From NCBI RefSeq assembly GCF_900129875.1, contig NZ_FQXC01000012.1:1-40255 (forward strand): a stretch of 40,255 bases of DNA, read 5' to 3'. The stretch's first letter is position 1. Each line of letters opens with the position of its first letter. The DNA is from Marivita hallyeonensis. GTDB lineage: Bacteria; Pseudomonadota; Alphaproteobacteria; Rhodobacterales; Rhodobacteraceae. Under the pieces are notes generated by a model. It was given only the letters and a program-made list of their open reading frames with translations, was not told the DNA's origin and searched no databases. Shown one piece after another: positions 10,490 through 18,317 of this stretch. Made by a program: the position numbers and the translations under genes.

Positions 10490-11917
10490 ATGACCAACCT
10501 TCCCCCCATCACCCCCGTCCTGCTCTGTGGCGGGTCCGGCACCCGGCTTTGGCCCTTGTCGCGCAAGAGCTACCCCAAGCAGTTCGCGCAGTTTCTGGGG
10601 GAAGAGAGCCTGTTTCAGGAGGCCGCCAAGCGTGTCTCGGGCGAAGGCTTCGCCGCGCCACTGGCGGTCACCGGCGACGGGTTCCGCTTCATCGTGGCCG
10701 AGCAGCTTGACCATTGCGGCATCCGGCCCGCGGGCATTCTCATCGAACCCGAGGGCCGCAACACCGCGCCCGCCGCTGCCGCCGCCGCGCTGCATCTGGC
10801 GGAAACCGATCCCGGCGCCCTGATGCTTCTGGTTCCGGCTGACCATGCCATTCCCGATCCGGATGCGTTCCGCGACGCCGTGATGACGGGTGCGCCTGCT
10901 GCTGCCCAGGGCCAGATCGTGACCTTCGGCATCCAGCCCACCCGGGCCGAAACCGGCTATGGCTGGCTGGAGGCGGGGCAGGACACCCATCCCGGCGTGA
11001 ATGCGCTGGAGCGCTTCATCGAAAAGCCCGATCCCGCCACGGCAGAGACGCTATTCGCCGACGACCGCTATCTCTGGAACGCAGGGCTGTTCCTGACCCG
11101 CGCCGATACGCTGATCGCGGCGTTCGAGGCACACGCGCCCGATATTCTCAAGGACACGCGCGCGGCGATGGATGCGGCGGAGCCCGATCTGGGCTTCCTG
11201 CGCATCGACCCCGCGCTCTGGGGGCAGGTGCGGTCCGAGAGCATCGACTATGCGGTGATGGAACAGGCGGCGAATGTGAGCGTCGTGCGCTTCGCCGGCG
11301 GCTGGTCGGATCTGGGCTCGTGGGAGGCCGTCTGGCAGGAAAGCCCGCAGGACGGCGATGGCAACGCGCTGGCGGGGCTTTCGACCGCGATCGACTGCGA
11401 AAACACGCTTCTCAGGTCCGAAAGCGACGAGATCGAGCTGGTGGGCATTGGCCTCAAGAACGTGGTTGCGGTAGCGATGCGCGACGCGGTTTTGGTGGCC
11501 GATATGTCCGACAGCCAGAGCGTGCGCCGCGCGGTCGATATGCTGAAAGAGCGTGATGCGAAACAGGCGGTGCAACTGCCCGTCGATTACCGCCCCTGGG
11601 GCTGGTTCGAGACGCTGATCCTCAAGGACCGCTTTCAGGTGAAGCGCATCCACGTGCATCCCGGCGCGGCCCTGTCGCTGCAAAGCCATGTGCACCGGTC
11701 AGAGCACTGGATCGTGGTGGCAGGCACCGCCAAGGTCACGGTCGATGACGAGGTGCGGCTGGTGAGCGAGAACCAGTCGGTCTACATCCCGCTCGGCGCC
11801 GTGCACCGGATGGACAACCCCGGCAAGGTGCCGATGGTGCTGATCGAGGTGCAGACCGGCACGTATCTGGGTGAGGACGACATCATCCGCTATGAGGACA
11901 TCTATTCGCGGAGGTGA
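10490..11917 (+). CDS. manC: Mannose-1-phosphate guanylyltransferase / mannose-6-phosphate isomerase
   Basis: 475-residue bifunctional enzyme supplying GDP-mannose. The nucleotidyltransferase domain starts PVLLCGGSGTRLWPLSRKSYPKQF (the GTP-binding signature) and includes the FIEKPDPATA and WNAGLFL motifs. The C-terminal cupin isomerase domain carries RPWGWFETL, LSLQSHVHRSEHW and YIPLGAVHRMDNPG, with the metal-binding histidines. Length is typical of the fused ManC/AlgA/CpsB type. The ATG at 10490 is preferred over the in-frame GTG at 10481 because GGACGA upstream is better spaced. It works with the phosphomannomutase at 12589 and with gmd, but a toxin-antitoxin pair separates it from the former. 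Confidence 0.95.
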   Translation: MTNLPPITPVLLCGGSGTRLWPLSRKSYPKQFAQFLGEESLFQEAAKRVSGEGFAAPLAVTGDGFRFIVAEQLDHCGIRPAGILIEPEGRNTAPAAAAAALHLAETDPGALMLLVPADHAIPDPDAFRDAVMTGAPAAAQGQIVTFGIQPTRAETGYGWLEAGQDTHPGVNALERFIEKPDPATAETLFADDRYLWNAGLFLTRADTLIAAFEAHAPDILKDTRAAMDAAEPDLGFLRIDPALWGQVRSESIDYAVMEQAANVSVVRFAGGWSDLGSWEAVWQESPQDGDGNALAGLSTAIDCENTLLRSESDEIELVGIGLKNVVAVAMRDAVLVADMSDSQSVRRAVDMLKERDAKQAVQLPVDYRPWGWFETLILKDRFQVKRIHVHPGAALSLQSHVHRSEHWIVVAGTAKVTVDDEVRLVSENQSVYIPLGAVHRMDNPGKVPMVLIEVQTGTYLGEDDIIRYEDIYSRR

Positions 11918-11958
11918 CTGAAAGACGTCGCTTTCAAGAAGCTTCTGAGCAGTTGATT

Positions 11959-11978
11959 TGTATCGCAAATGAGATACA
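11959..11978. promoter_or_regulatory. Inverted repeat before relB, probable autoregulatory operator
   Basis: TGTATC (11959-11964) and GATACA (11973-11978) are a perfect 6-bp inverted repeat with an 8-base spacer, about 30 bases before the antitoxin start. An overlapping ATTTG/CAAAT repeat adds symmetry. RelB-type antitoxins bind such sites to repress their own operon. Confidence 0.4.
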
Positions 11979-12010
11979 TCTGGTGAACGCATCTATGGAG
12001 GTTCATTTCG

Positions 12011-12310
12011 ATGCCTGCTCAGACATCCATGCTTCATGTCCGCGTCGATGACAGGCTCAAGGCGCAAGCGGCCGAAGCGCTGGCAGGCGTTGGCCTGACC
12101 TTATCTGATGCGGTGCGCATCCTCTTGACGCGCGTTGCCGCAGAGGGCGGTCTTCCTGCCGGTCTTACCACGGATCCGGACACATATGACGCTTGGTTTC
12201 GCGCCAAGGTTCAGGATGCGTTGGCCGACATGCGCCCTACTTTGCCCCAAGCACAGGTGATGCAGGATATTCAGGCGTTGATCGACGGGAAGCGCGGTGC
12301 CCGATCCTGA
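12011..12310 (+). CDS. RelB/DinJ-family antitoxin
   Basis: 99-residue antitoxin. The N-terminal MLHVRVDDRLKAQAAEALAG and the helix GLTLSDAVRILLTRVAAEGG are the ribbon-helix-helix DNA-binding fold of the RelB/DinJ family. The C-terminal half is the toxin-binding tail. A good ribosome-binding site (GGAGG near 11998) precedes the ATG. It overlaps the toxin gene by 14 bases. The pair is inserted between manC and the convergent phosphomannomutase gene, and its base composition is less GC-rich than its neighbours, which fits later acquisition. Confidence 0.88.
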   Translation: MPAQTSMLHVRVDDRLKAQAAEALAGVGLTLSDAVRILLTRVAAEGGLPAGLTTDPDTYDAWFRAKVQDALADMRPTLPQAQVMQDIQALIDGKRGARS

Positions 12311-12572
12311 ATGGAAGGCCACGGCTGTCGCAGATCTGTTAGCGATTGTTGACTACATCTCGGACCACAACCCGGAGGCGGCACAGTCTCTAAATAATGA
12401 GATAATGCGGAAAACCGCGCAACTTCCAGACAATCCCCATCTCTATCGTGCGGGCCGTATCGACGGAACGCGCGAGATGGTGGTGCACCCAAATTACATC
12501 GTCGTCTATCGCCCTGTGTCAGGAAACGTGACTATTCTACGTATTCTGCATGCTGCACAGCTCTGGCCATGA
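12297..12572 (+). CDS. RelE/ParE-superfamily toxin
   Basis: 91-residue protein starting at a GTG inside the end of the antitoxin gene. PEWKATAVADLLAIVDYISD and LPDNPHLYRAGRIDGTREMV are the usual first helices and core, and VHPNYIVVYRPVSG, VTILRILHAAQLWP is the C-terminal beta-sheet of the RelE/ParE fold. Members are either ribosome-dependent mRNA nucleases or gyrase poisons; the ParE-like ending (ILRILHAAQxWP) does not settle which. Length is normal and no lesion is seen. It ends 16 bases before the stop of the convergent phosphomannomutase gene. Confidence 0.88.
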   Translation: MPDPEWKATAVADLLAIVDYISDHNPEAAQSLNNEIMRKTAQLPDNPHLYRAGRIDGTREMVVHPNYIVVYRPVSGNVTILRILHAAQLWP

Positions 12573-12588
12573 TTGGCAGAGTTGGGAC

Positions 12589-13965
12589 TTACCCCACCCG
12601 CTTCGCCACCGCCGCGAGGGTCTCGCGCATCAAGGTCTCCGCCCGCTCCACACTGTCCGCCTCCGCATAACAGCGGAACTCCGGCGCGTTGCCGGACGGG
12701 CGCAGGTGGATCACCGTGTCGTCGGCGAAGGACAGGCGCAGCCCGTCGGTGAGATCGACCCCCGTCTCGGCGGCGCGGTTTGCGAAGAACGCGGCGCGCG
12801 CGTCCGTATCGTCGATCAGCGTCGTGATGAAGGCCCTCGATGCCTCGGTCGGGATCCCCGCGATGCGGTCTGCTGCGGTGAAACGGGGCGGCAGATCCGA
12901 GACTAAATCGCGCAAACTGACGCCCTTTGTCCTGGCCATCGCCAAGGGGGCCACGATGGGCAACAGGCAGTCGCGGGTCATCAGCTTTGTGATCACACCT
13001 GCGGGGCCTCGCGCGTCGAAGCCCAGAAGAAAGCCGCCATTGGCCTCGTATCCGACAACGCGGACCTGCGTCTCTTCCATCGCGGCGATCACGAAAGGCG
13101 AGCCGATCTTCGTACGGATCACGGCTGCAAACCCCAACTGATCGACCAGCGTGTTGGAGGACACCGGCGTACAAATTACCTCCGCCCCAAGGCTTTGCGC
13201 TGTCAGCGGCCCCAGCACATCGCCGGGCACCAGCGTGCCGGTCGCATCCACCACCATCGGCCGGTCGGCGTCGCCATCGGTGGAGACCAGCGCGTCGAGC
13301 CGGTGTTCGCGACACCAGGTTTCGAGCATGGCGCGCGTGTCTGCATCCACCGCCTCGGTATCGACGGGCACGAAGTGATCGGCGCGGGCAAGACGCACCA
13401 CCTCGGCCCCCATTCTGGACAGCGCGTCGACCAGCGCATCCCGCGCAACCGAGGAATGCTCGTAAACCCCGATGCGCAGCCCGCTCAGAGCACCCGTGCC
13501 AAAGGCCTGCACATAGCGCACAGCATAGGCGGGCAGTGCGCCCACTTCACGGATGTATGCGCCGTCTTCCGCCGTATCAGAGACTGTTCCGAGCGCCGCG
13601 CCAATTGCCTGCTCATCGGATTTCGCGATCTCTCCACCGGGCAGGTAGAATTTCAGCCCATTGCGGTCCGCCGGGATGTGGCTGCCCGTCACCATGATGG
13701 CCGCCTGCCCTGCCCCCATGGACGCGAGCGCCAAGGCCGGGGTCGGCAATACGCCGTGATCGATGGCGGTCAGCCCCATCCCCCGCACGGCGCCGATCAC
13801 CGCGGCTGCAATCTGAGGCGAGGACGTGCGCAGGTCCTGTCCCACATGCACCGCGCCGCCATGCGGGCAGGCGGTGAGGAAGGCGCGTGTGTAATCGGCG
13901 ACCAGATCGTCGGTCAGTTCCGTCACGAGGCCGCGCAGGCCGCTGGTGCCGAATTTGGGGGGCAT
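12589..13965 (-). CDS. manB: Phosphomannomutase (ManB/GlmM superfamily)
   Basis: 458-residue alpha-D-phosphohexomutase interconverting mannose 6-phosphate and mannose 1-phosphate, feeding manC. It begins PPKFGTSGLRGLV, contains the phosphoserine loop VTGSHIPADRNGLKFY (about residues 92-107), the metal loop DGDADRPMV, the sugar-binding YEANGG, and the phosphate-binding RPSGNAPEFRCY at the C-terminus. The ATG at 13965 is chosen for the start of the conserved fold and an AAGGA just upstream; the open frame to 14046 adds non-conserved residues. Substrate choice (mannose over glucose or glucosamine) is inferred from manC and gmd nearby. Confidence 0.85.
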   Translation of the reverse strand: MPPKFGTSGLRGLVTELTDDLVADYTRAFLTACPHGGAVHVGQDLRTSSPQIAAAVIGAVRGMGLTAIDHGVLPTPALALASMGAGQAAIMVTGSHIPADRNGLKFYLPGGEIAKSDEQAIGAALGTVSDTAEDGAYIREVGALPAYAVRYVQAFGTGALSGLRIGVYEHSSVARDALVDALSRMGAEVVRLARADHFVPVDTEAVDADTRAMLETWCREHRLDALVSTDGDADRPMVVDATGTLVPGDVLGPLTAQSLGAEVICTPVSSNTLVDQLGFAAVIRTKIGSPFVIAAMEETQVRVVGYEANGGFLLGFDARGPAGVITKLMTRDCLLPIVAPLAMARTKGVSLRDLVSDLPPRFTAADRIAGIPTEASRAFITTLIDDTDARAAFFANRAAETGVDLTDGLRLSFADDTVIHLRPSGNAPEFRCYAEADSVERAETLMRETLAAVAKRVG

Positions 13966-14085
13966 GGATGATCCTTTCCGGGTGTCTTTGGACCGTGGTA
14001 TGCCCTTGCGCGCCACCCCCGTGCAACCGCCTGAGGCCGATGTCACGTTTGCATATTTGGAAAAAGAAGAAGTCTGCGCGGTCCA

Positions 14086-14139
14086 CCCCGATTCAGGCCA
14101 CCTGTGCGAGCGCGGCTCTTGGTCAGACCTGAATCGGGG
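14086..14139. repeat. 12-bp perfect inverted repeat
   Basis: CCCCGATTCAGG (14086-14097) and CCTGAATCGGGG (14128-14139) are perfect complements with a 30-base loop. They sit inside the larger inverted repeat of 14047-14259. A stem-loop RNA or a regulator site is possible; no T-tract argues against a simple terminator. Confidence 0.45.
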
Positions 14140-14202
14140 CTTCTCCTTTTACGGTCATCGGCATGCCTGCCTGTGCCGCATACCCGAAATGGCGCGTTAA
14201 GG

Positions 14203-14219
14203 TTAATCGCCGGTTAAAC
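14203..14219 (+). promoter_or_regulatory. CtrA-like box upstream of the DUF2793 gene
   Basis: TTAATCGCCGGTTAAAC fits TTAA-N7-TTAA exactly and differs from the usual extension only in the last bases. It points toward the DUF2793 gene and ends 142 bases before it. Pattern match only. Confidence 0.45.
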
Positions 14220-14361
14220 GCCGCACGGTGCTGCTTCTTCTTTTCAAAAATATGCAAACACGCGGTTTGCCCCTTTGCGCAACGCACGCAGGGTTGAGAG
14301 TGCGTTTACCAAACCGCCCCTAGCGTCCGGCCCCAACTTTGATCGCTGAAAGGGCCTTGCC

Positions 14362-15438
14362 ATGTCACAGACCTCCACCCTCCTGTCGCTGCCCTATATC
14401 CAGCCGGCACAGGCGCAGAAACACGTCACCCATAACGAGGCGCTGCGGAGGCTCGATGCGCTGGTGCAGCTGTCGGTGGAGAGCCGGACGTTGGCCGAAC
14501 CGCCCGCAAACCCGGCGGATGGGGCGCGGTACATCGTGGCGTCCGGTGCGACGGGGGACTGGGCCGGGCAGGAGTTCGCGGTGGCGCTCAATGCGGGCGG
14601 CGGGTGGCTGTTCCTGACCCCGAATGTGGGCTGGCAGGCCTGGGTGGCGGATGAGGGAACGACCGTGACCTGGACCGGCAGCCTGTGGCAGGCCGGTGGC
14701 AGCGGAGCCCTGCCCGACCGTCTGGGGCTGGGCACGCCCGTCGACCCGGTGAGCCGCCTCAGCATCGCAGCCCCGGCCACCATGCTGAGCCATGAAGGGG
14801 ATGACCATCAGCTCAAGATCAACAAGGCGAGCGATGCGGATACGGCGAGCCTTCTCTTCCAGTCGAACTGGGTTGGCCACGCCGAGATGGGGCTGGCGGG
14901 GGATACGGCGTTTTCGATCAAGGTGAGCGACGGGACCAGCTGGACCACGGCGCTGTCCTTCGATCCAGTGACTGGCGCGGCCAGCGGCGCTGCGGTGAGC
15001 GCCGGGCCGGAGGAGAGCAATCCCGACGCGCTGGTGCGCGCGGGGGATGGATACCTCAAGGGCACAATCCTTGATGCGGTGGCGCAGGATGGGAACGGTG
15101 TACCAACGGGCGGAGTGATCGAGCGCGGCGCGAACGCCGATGGCGACTACGTGCGCTTCGCCGATGGGACGCAGATCTGCACGTCGGGGGATATTCCGAC
15201 CGGCGGGATCACCAACCCGACGGGCGCGCTCTTTCAGTCGAACCACCTCGCGTGGACCTTCCCCGCGCCATTTGCGCCGGGGGTGCCGCCGATCCTTGTG
15301 GGCGAGTCGGGCAATACCGGGGCCTGGCCGACCTTCGCGCCGCACGGGGTGCTGTCGACGGGGTTCAAGGCAACCTCGATCGTGTCGATCGGCGTGGGGC
15401 TGAACCTGCGGCTTTGTGCGATCGGGCGGTGGATTTAG
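14362..15438 (+). CDS. DUF2793 domain protein
   Basis: 358-residue protein. The N-terminal 105 residues (LSLPYIQPAQAQKHVTHNEA, LRRLDALVQLSVE, GARYIVASGATGDWAGQEFA, WLFLTPNVGWQAWV) are a clear DUF2793 domain, known from phage-tail-like and gene-transfer-agent proteins of Rhodobacterales. Residues 125-358 are glycine- and threonine-rich with beta-strand character, like tail-fibre or receptor-binding ends. No signal peptide is seen. No other phage gene is nearby, so it stands alone between phosphomannomutase and the rml operon. Here it may be a surface or carbohydrate-binding protein; that role is inference. Confidence 0.8.
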   Translation: MSQTSTLLSLPYIQPAQAQKHVTHNEALRRLDALVQLSVESRTLAEPPANPADGARYIVASGATGDWAGQEFAVALNAGGGWLFLTPNVGWQAWVADEGTTVTWTGSLWQAGGSGALPDRLGLGTPVDPVSRLSIAAPATMLSHEGDDHQLKINKASDADTASLLFQSNWVGHAEMGLAGDTAFSIKVSDGTSWTTALSFDPVTGAASGAAVSAGPEESNPDALVRAGDGYLKGTILDAVAQDGNGVPTGGVIERGANADGDYVRFADGTQICTSGDIPTGGITNPTGALFQSNHLAWTFPAPFAPGVPPILVGESGNTGAWPTFAPHGVLSTGFKATSIVSIGVGLNLRLCAIGRWI

Positions 15439-15476
15439 ACCCTCGCATGACGTGCCACCACAGCAGATGATCCGCG

Positions 15477-16391
15477 CTATTGCCCGGATGTGGCAATAAT
15501 TTCGACACGCCGGTTGGCTGCCTTCCCGGCCTCTGTCGTATTGTCTGACACGGGTTCGCTTTCTCCCGCTCCTCGCGCTGTTGCGGTGGCGTCTGCGAGG
15601 GCTGGCAAGCTCAGAAGGTACTCTCGGACGGCCGTAGCGCGGGCATTCGACAGCTCGAGATTATACTCAGCACTGCCGTCGGAATCGGTATGACCGGTGA
15701 TTTCGAAAGCACTGATGCCAGCCTGCGCAATCTCGTTGGCCAGATCGTTCAAGGCGGCCTGCGCATCGGGTTTGAGAACCGCGCTGTCGACAGAAAAAAG
15801 AACAGACCCGTCAAGGACGAACCGTGTCGCCGAACCAATCGCAGCAATGGCATCGATATCCGCTCCGGGAAATCTGCCGCGACAGTCCTCGCCATCGTCG
15901 ATCAGGCGGACAAAGCGATAGCTGGCTCCGGGGGTTGCGACGCCTGCGATGTCGACCTCGGACCGCCCTCCGGCAATGCCGCCGACATCGATCCAGGTGA
16001 TCCCGTCCTGCGAAATGGCCAGTTGCGTGCCTTCGACATCGGGACCGACTTCAAAGACATAAAGATCCGGGCCCTCGAGGTCGATCAGCGCGTTGTCGGT
16101 GAATTGCACATCCAGCATTCCGTTGCAGCCAAGGGTGGTAAAACTGCCGTCATTGTTGTTACCGACATAGGTCGGCGGACCCAGGGCAGCGTCAGGGTTG
16201 CGGGCGCTGGCGGTTGGTACGGCATCGCCGATTTCGAACGCCAGAACCGTGTCGGCAAATGACAAATCGCCTTGCGGCAGGACAACCTCTCCGCGTTTTC
16301 CGTCCGAATAGCTTTGCGGTGTTTGTGCAGAAAGCGTGGTGGTCAGAAGGACAGCACAGAGCAGCCCGCACCAAAAACCAAAAAACCGCAT
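15477..16391 (-). CDS. OmpA-family outer-membrane protein
   Basis: 304-residue exported protein. A signal peptide is clear (MRFFGFWCGLLCAVLLTTTL, cleavage near SAQ). Residues 190-304 are an OmpA C-terminal peptidoglycan-binding domain: FEITGHTDSDGSAEYNLELS, NARATAVREYL, and the final KAANRRVEI. The middle (about 40-180) holds a beta-rich region (LYVFEVGPDVEG, LAISQDGITWIDVGG) resembling extracellular binding domains, not assigned. The ATG at 16391 has a GGAGGGGG site just upstream; the longer frame reads through rmlA. It lies 37 bases after rmlA on the same strand and may be co-transcribed with the rhamnose operon. Confidence 0.85.
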   Translation of the reverse strand: MRFFGFWCGLLCAVLLTTTLSAQTPQSYSDGKRGEVVLPQGDLSFADTVLAFEIGDAVPTASARNPDAALGPPTYVGNNNDGSFTTLGCNGMLDVQFTDNALIDLEGPDLYVFEVGPDVEGTQLAISQDGITWIDVGGIAGGRSEVDIAGVATPGASYRFVRLIDDGEDCRGRFPGADIDAIAAIGSATRFVLDGSVLFSVDSAVLKPDAQAALNDLANEIAQAGISAFEITGHTDSDGSAEYNLELSNARATAVREYLLSLPALADATATARGAGESEPVSDNTTEAGKAANRRVEIIATSGQ

Positions 16392-16428
16392 ACCCCCTCC
16401 TGTGGCGACATGACCCTCGACATACCGT

Positions 16429-17304
16429 CTAGGTACCATCCAAAAGCCCCAGCAGATAGGCCCCATAGCCGTTCTTTCCGAACATCTCGGCGCGTTTGCG
16501 CAGATCGTCGGCGCTGAGCCAGCCCTGCTGATAGGCGATCTCGTCGGGGCTGCCGATCTGCTGGCCTTGCCGGTCAGACAGCGTGCGCACGAAGTTTCCG
16601 GCATCGAGCAGCGATCCATGGGTGCCGGTGTCGAGCCAGGCATAGCCACGGCCCATCAACTCCACACTCAACTGACCATCGGCGAGGTAGCTTTCCAGAA
16701 GGGATGTGATCTCCAACTCGCCGCGCGCGGAGGGTTGCACCTTGGCCGCCCGCGCGGGCGCTGTGCCGTCGAGGAAGTAGAGCCCGGTCACCGCGTAAGG
16801 GGACGGTGCCTTGGTCGGTTTCTCGATGATCTGCCGCACCGTGCCGTCGGGGGCAAAATCGACCACGCCGTAGCGTTCGGGGTCGGCCACGCGGTAGCCG
16901 AAGACGGTGCCGCCCTTTTGCGTGGCATCGGCGCTGGCCAAAACCTCCGGCAGGCCATGGCCGAAGAAGATGTTGTCGCCCAGCACCATCGCGCTTGGGT
17001 CTCCGTCAAGGAAGTCCTCGGCCAGCAGATAGGCCTGGGCCAGACCATCGGGCGAGGGCTGTTCGATCCAGGTAAAGCTCAGCCCCCATTGCGCCCCGTC
17101 GCCCAGAAGGCGCTGGAACTGGTCCTGATCCTGCGGCGTGGTGATGATCGCGATCTCGCGGATGCCCGCCAGCATCAGCACCGACAGCGGGTAGTAGATC
17201 ATCGGCTTGTCGTAGAGCGGCAGAAGCTGCTTCGACAGGCCCATGGTGATCGGGTAGAGCCGCGTGCCGGACCCGCCGGCAAGGATGATGCCTTTACGCT
17301 TCAC
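16429..17304 (-). CDS. rmlA: RmlA: glucose-1-phosphate thymidylyltransferase
   Basis: 291-residue enzyme making dTDP-glucose from dTTP and glucose 1-phosphate, first step to dTDP-L-rhamnose. Signature GIILAGGSGTRLYPITMGLS followed by KQLLPLYDKPMIYYPL at the N-terminus, LGDNIFFGHGLPE, FGYRVADPERYGVVDF and IIEKPTKAPSPYAV are all present. C-terminal AWLDTGTHGSLLDAGNFV is typical. Length matches the family. It is the last biosynthetic gene of the rmlCBDA set and overlaps rmlD by 11 bases. Confidence 0.96.
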   Translation of the reverse strand: MKRKGIILAGGSGTRLYPITMGLSKQLLPLYDKPMIYYPLSVLMLAGIREIAIITTPQDQDQFQRLLGDGAQWGLSFTWIEQPSPDGLAQAYLLAEDFLDGDPSAMVLGDNIFFGHGLPEVLASADATQKGGTVFGYRVADPERYGVVDFAPDGTVRQIIEKPTKAPSPYAVTGLYFLDGTAPARAAKVQPSARGELEITSLLESYLADGQLSVELMGRGYAWLDTGTHGSLLDAGNFVRTLSDRQGQQIGSPDEIAYQQGWLSADDLRKRAEMFGKNGYGAYLLGLLDGT

Positions 17305-18139
17305 TGGTTAACTCCTTCAGAACCCGGGACAGGCCACCCTGCCAGTCGGCAGGGGTAATCCCGAAATCCGACGTCAGTTTGGCGCAATCGAGCCGGGAAT
17401 TGAGCGGGCGGTGTGCGGGCGTCGGGTAGTCGCTGGACGGGATGCCGGTGACGGTCACGTCCTTGCCGGCCTGGGCGAAGATCTCGCGCGCGAACCCGGC
17501 CCAGCTGGTGTGCGGGGCGCCTGCATAGTGATAGGTGCCGCCCTCCGCGCCACCCCGCATGGCGTCCGCCAGCGTCAGCAACGTGGCGGCGATATCCGCC
17601 GCCGGGGTCGGGCCGCCGATCTGGTCCTCGACCACCGTCAGCGCATCGCGCGTTTCCGACAGCCGCAGCATCGTCTTCACGAAATTTGTCCCATGGGCCG
17701 AAAACACCCAGGCGGTGCGCAGGAGGATGTGCCTTGCGCCAGAGGCCCGCACCGCCTCTTCGCCCGCCAGTTTGGTGCGGCCATAGGCGTTTTGTGGCTG
17801 AACAGGGTCTGTTTCGCACCACGGCCTGTCGCCCGTCCCGTCAAAGACGTAGTCGGTCGAGACATGCAGGAGGGGGATGTCCAGATGTTTGCAGGTCCCC
17901 GCCATCGCCCCCGGTGCGGCGGCATTGATGGTCTGGGCGGTTGCCTCGTCTTCTTCGGCGCGGTCGACGGCGGTATAGGCGGCGGCGTTGATGACGACGT
18001 TTGGCTTGAGGTCCGCGATGATCGCGGCGCAGCCTTGCGGGTCCGACAGATCCGCCCGGTCGCGGCTCAGAGCCGTGACCTCGGCTTGCCGCTGCAGCTC
18101 GGTGGCGACCTGGCCGGTTTTGCCGAAGACGAGGATCAT
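17294..18139 (-). CDS. rmlD: RmlD: dTDP-4-dehydrorhamnose reductase
   Basis: 281-residue reductase giving dTDP-L-rhamnose with NAD(P)H. N-terminal ILVFGKTGQVATEL is the dinucleotide loop; VINAAAYTAVDRAEEDE, HVSTDYVFDGTGDRPW and the catalytic YGRTKLAGEEAV follow. The C-terminal RPLNSRLDCAKL is typical. It is separated from rmlB by 178 bases that hold hairpins (18248-18298), the only large gap in the operon. A 17-base segment of this gene (17801-17817) recurs as its reverse complement in the KpsE-like gene (27808-27824). Confidence 0.95.
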   Translation of the reverse strand: MILVFGKTGQVATELQRQAEVTALSRDRADLSDPQGCAAIIADLKPNVVINAAAYTAVDRAEEDEATAQTINAAAPGAMAGTCKHLDIPLLHVSTDYVFDGTGDRPWCETDPVQPQNAYGRTKLAGEEAVRASGARHILLRTAWVFSAHGTNFVKTMLRLSETRDALTVVEDQIGGPTPAADIAATLLTLADAMRGGAEGGTYHYAGAPHTSWAGFAREIFAQAGKDVTVTGIPSSDYPTPAHRPLNSRLDCAKLTSDFGITPADWQGGLSRVLKELTSEA

Positions 18140-18247
18140 GGGGTCGCCAAAATCGCAAGGATCGCAGCCGATCCCGAGGGCGGGCTTGCCAGTAATGCCA
18201 ACGTGACCTCAACGGTCTTACCGCAACATGGATTGCCGCCTTGGAGA

Positions 18248-18298
18248 AATCGCACCCGCCCTGGGGGGCGGGGTCGGGTGCGATTCGACCTTCGGTCG
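18248..18298 (-). terminator. Two hairpins between rmlB and rmlD
   Basis: AATCGCACCCG (18248-18258) pairs with CGGGTGCGATT (18275-18285), an 11-bp stem with a 16-base GC-rich loop. Immediately next to it CGACC-TTC-GGTCG (18286-18298) forms a second, tight hairpin. They begin about 20 bases past the rmlB stop on the minus strand. With no T-tract they may be a partial terminator, an attenuator or an mRNA-stability element that lowers rmlDA relative to repA-rmlCB. Confidence 0.45.
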
Positions 18299-18317
18299 GG
18301 GAGCTGCGGAGCAAACC

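Larger units (their letters stand above)
14047..14259. repeat. Long inverted repeat flanking the manB/DUF2793 intergenic region
   Basis: A 26-base motif beginning GTTTGCATATTTGGAAAAAG (14047-14072) recurs in inverted form ending TTTTCAAAAATATGCAAAC (14234-14259) with about three differences. A looser copy (GTATTTTTGAAACAGAGAAG) is at 35217-35236. Similar AT-rich blocks recur in Rhodobacteraceae intergenic regions. The 396-base gene-free stretch 13966-14361 also holds the inverted repeat at 14086-14139 and a CtrA-like box. Confidence 0.5.
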
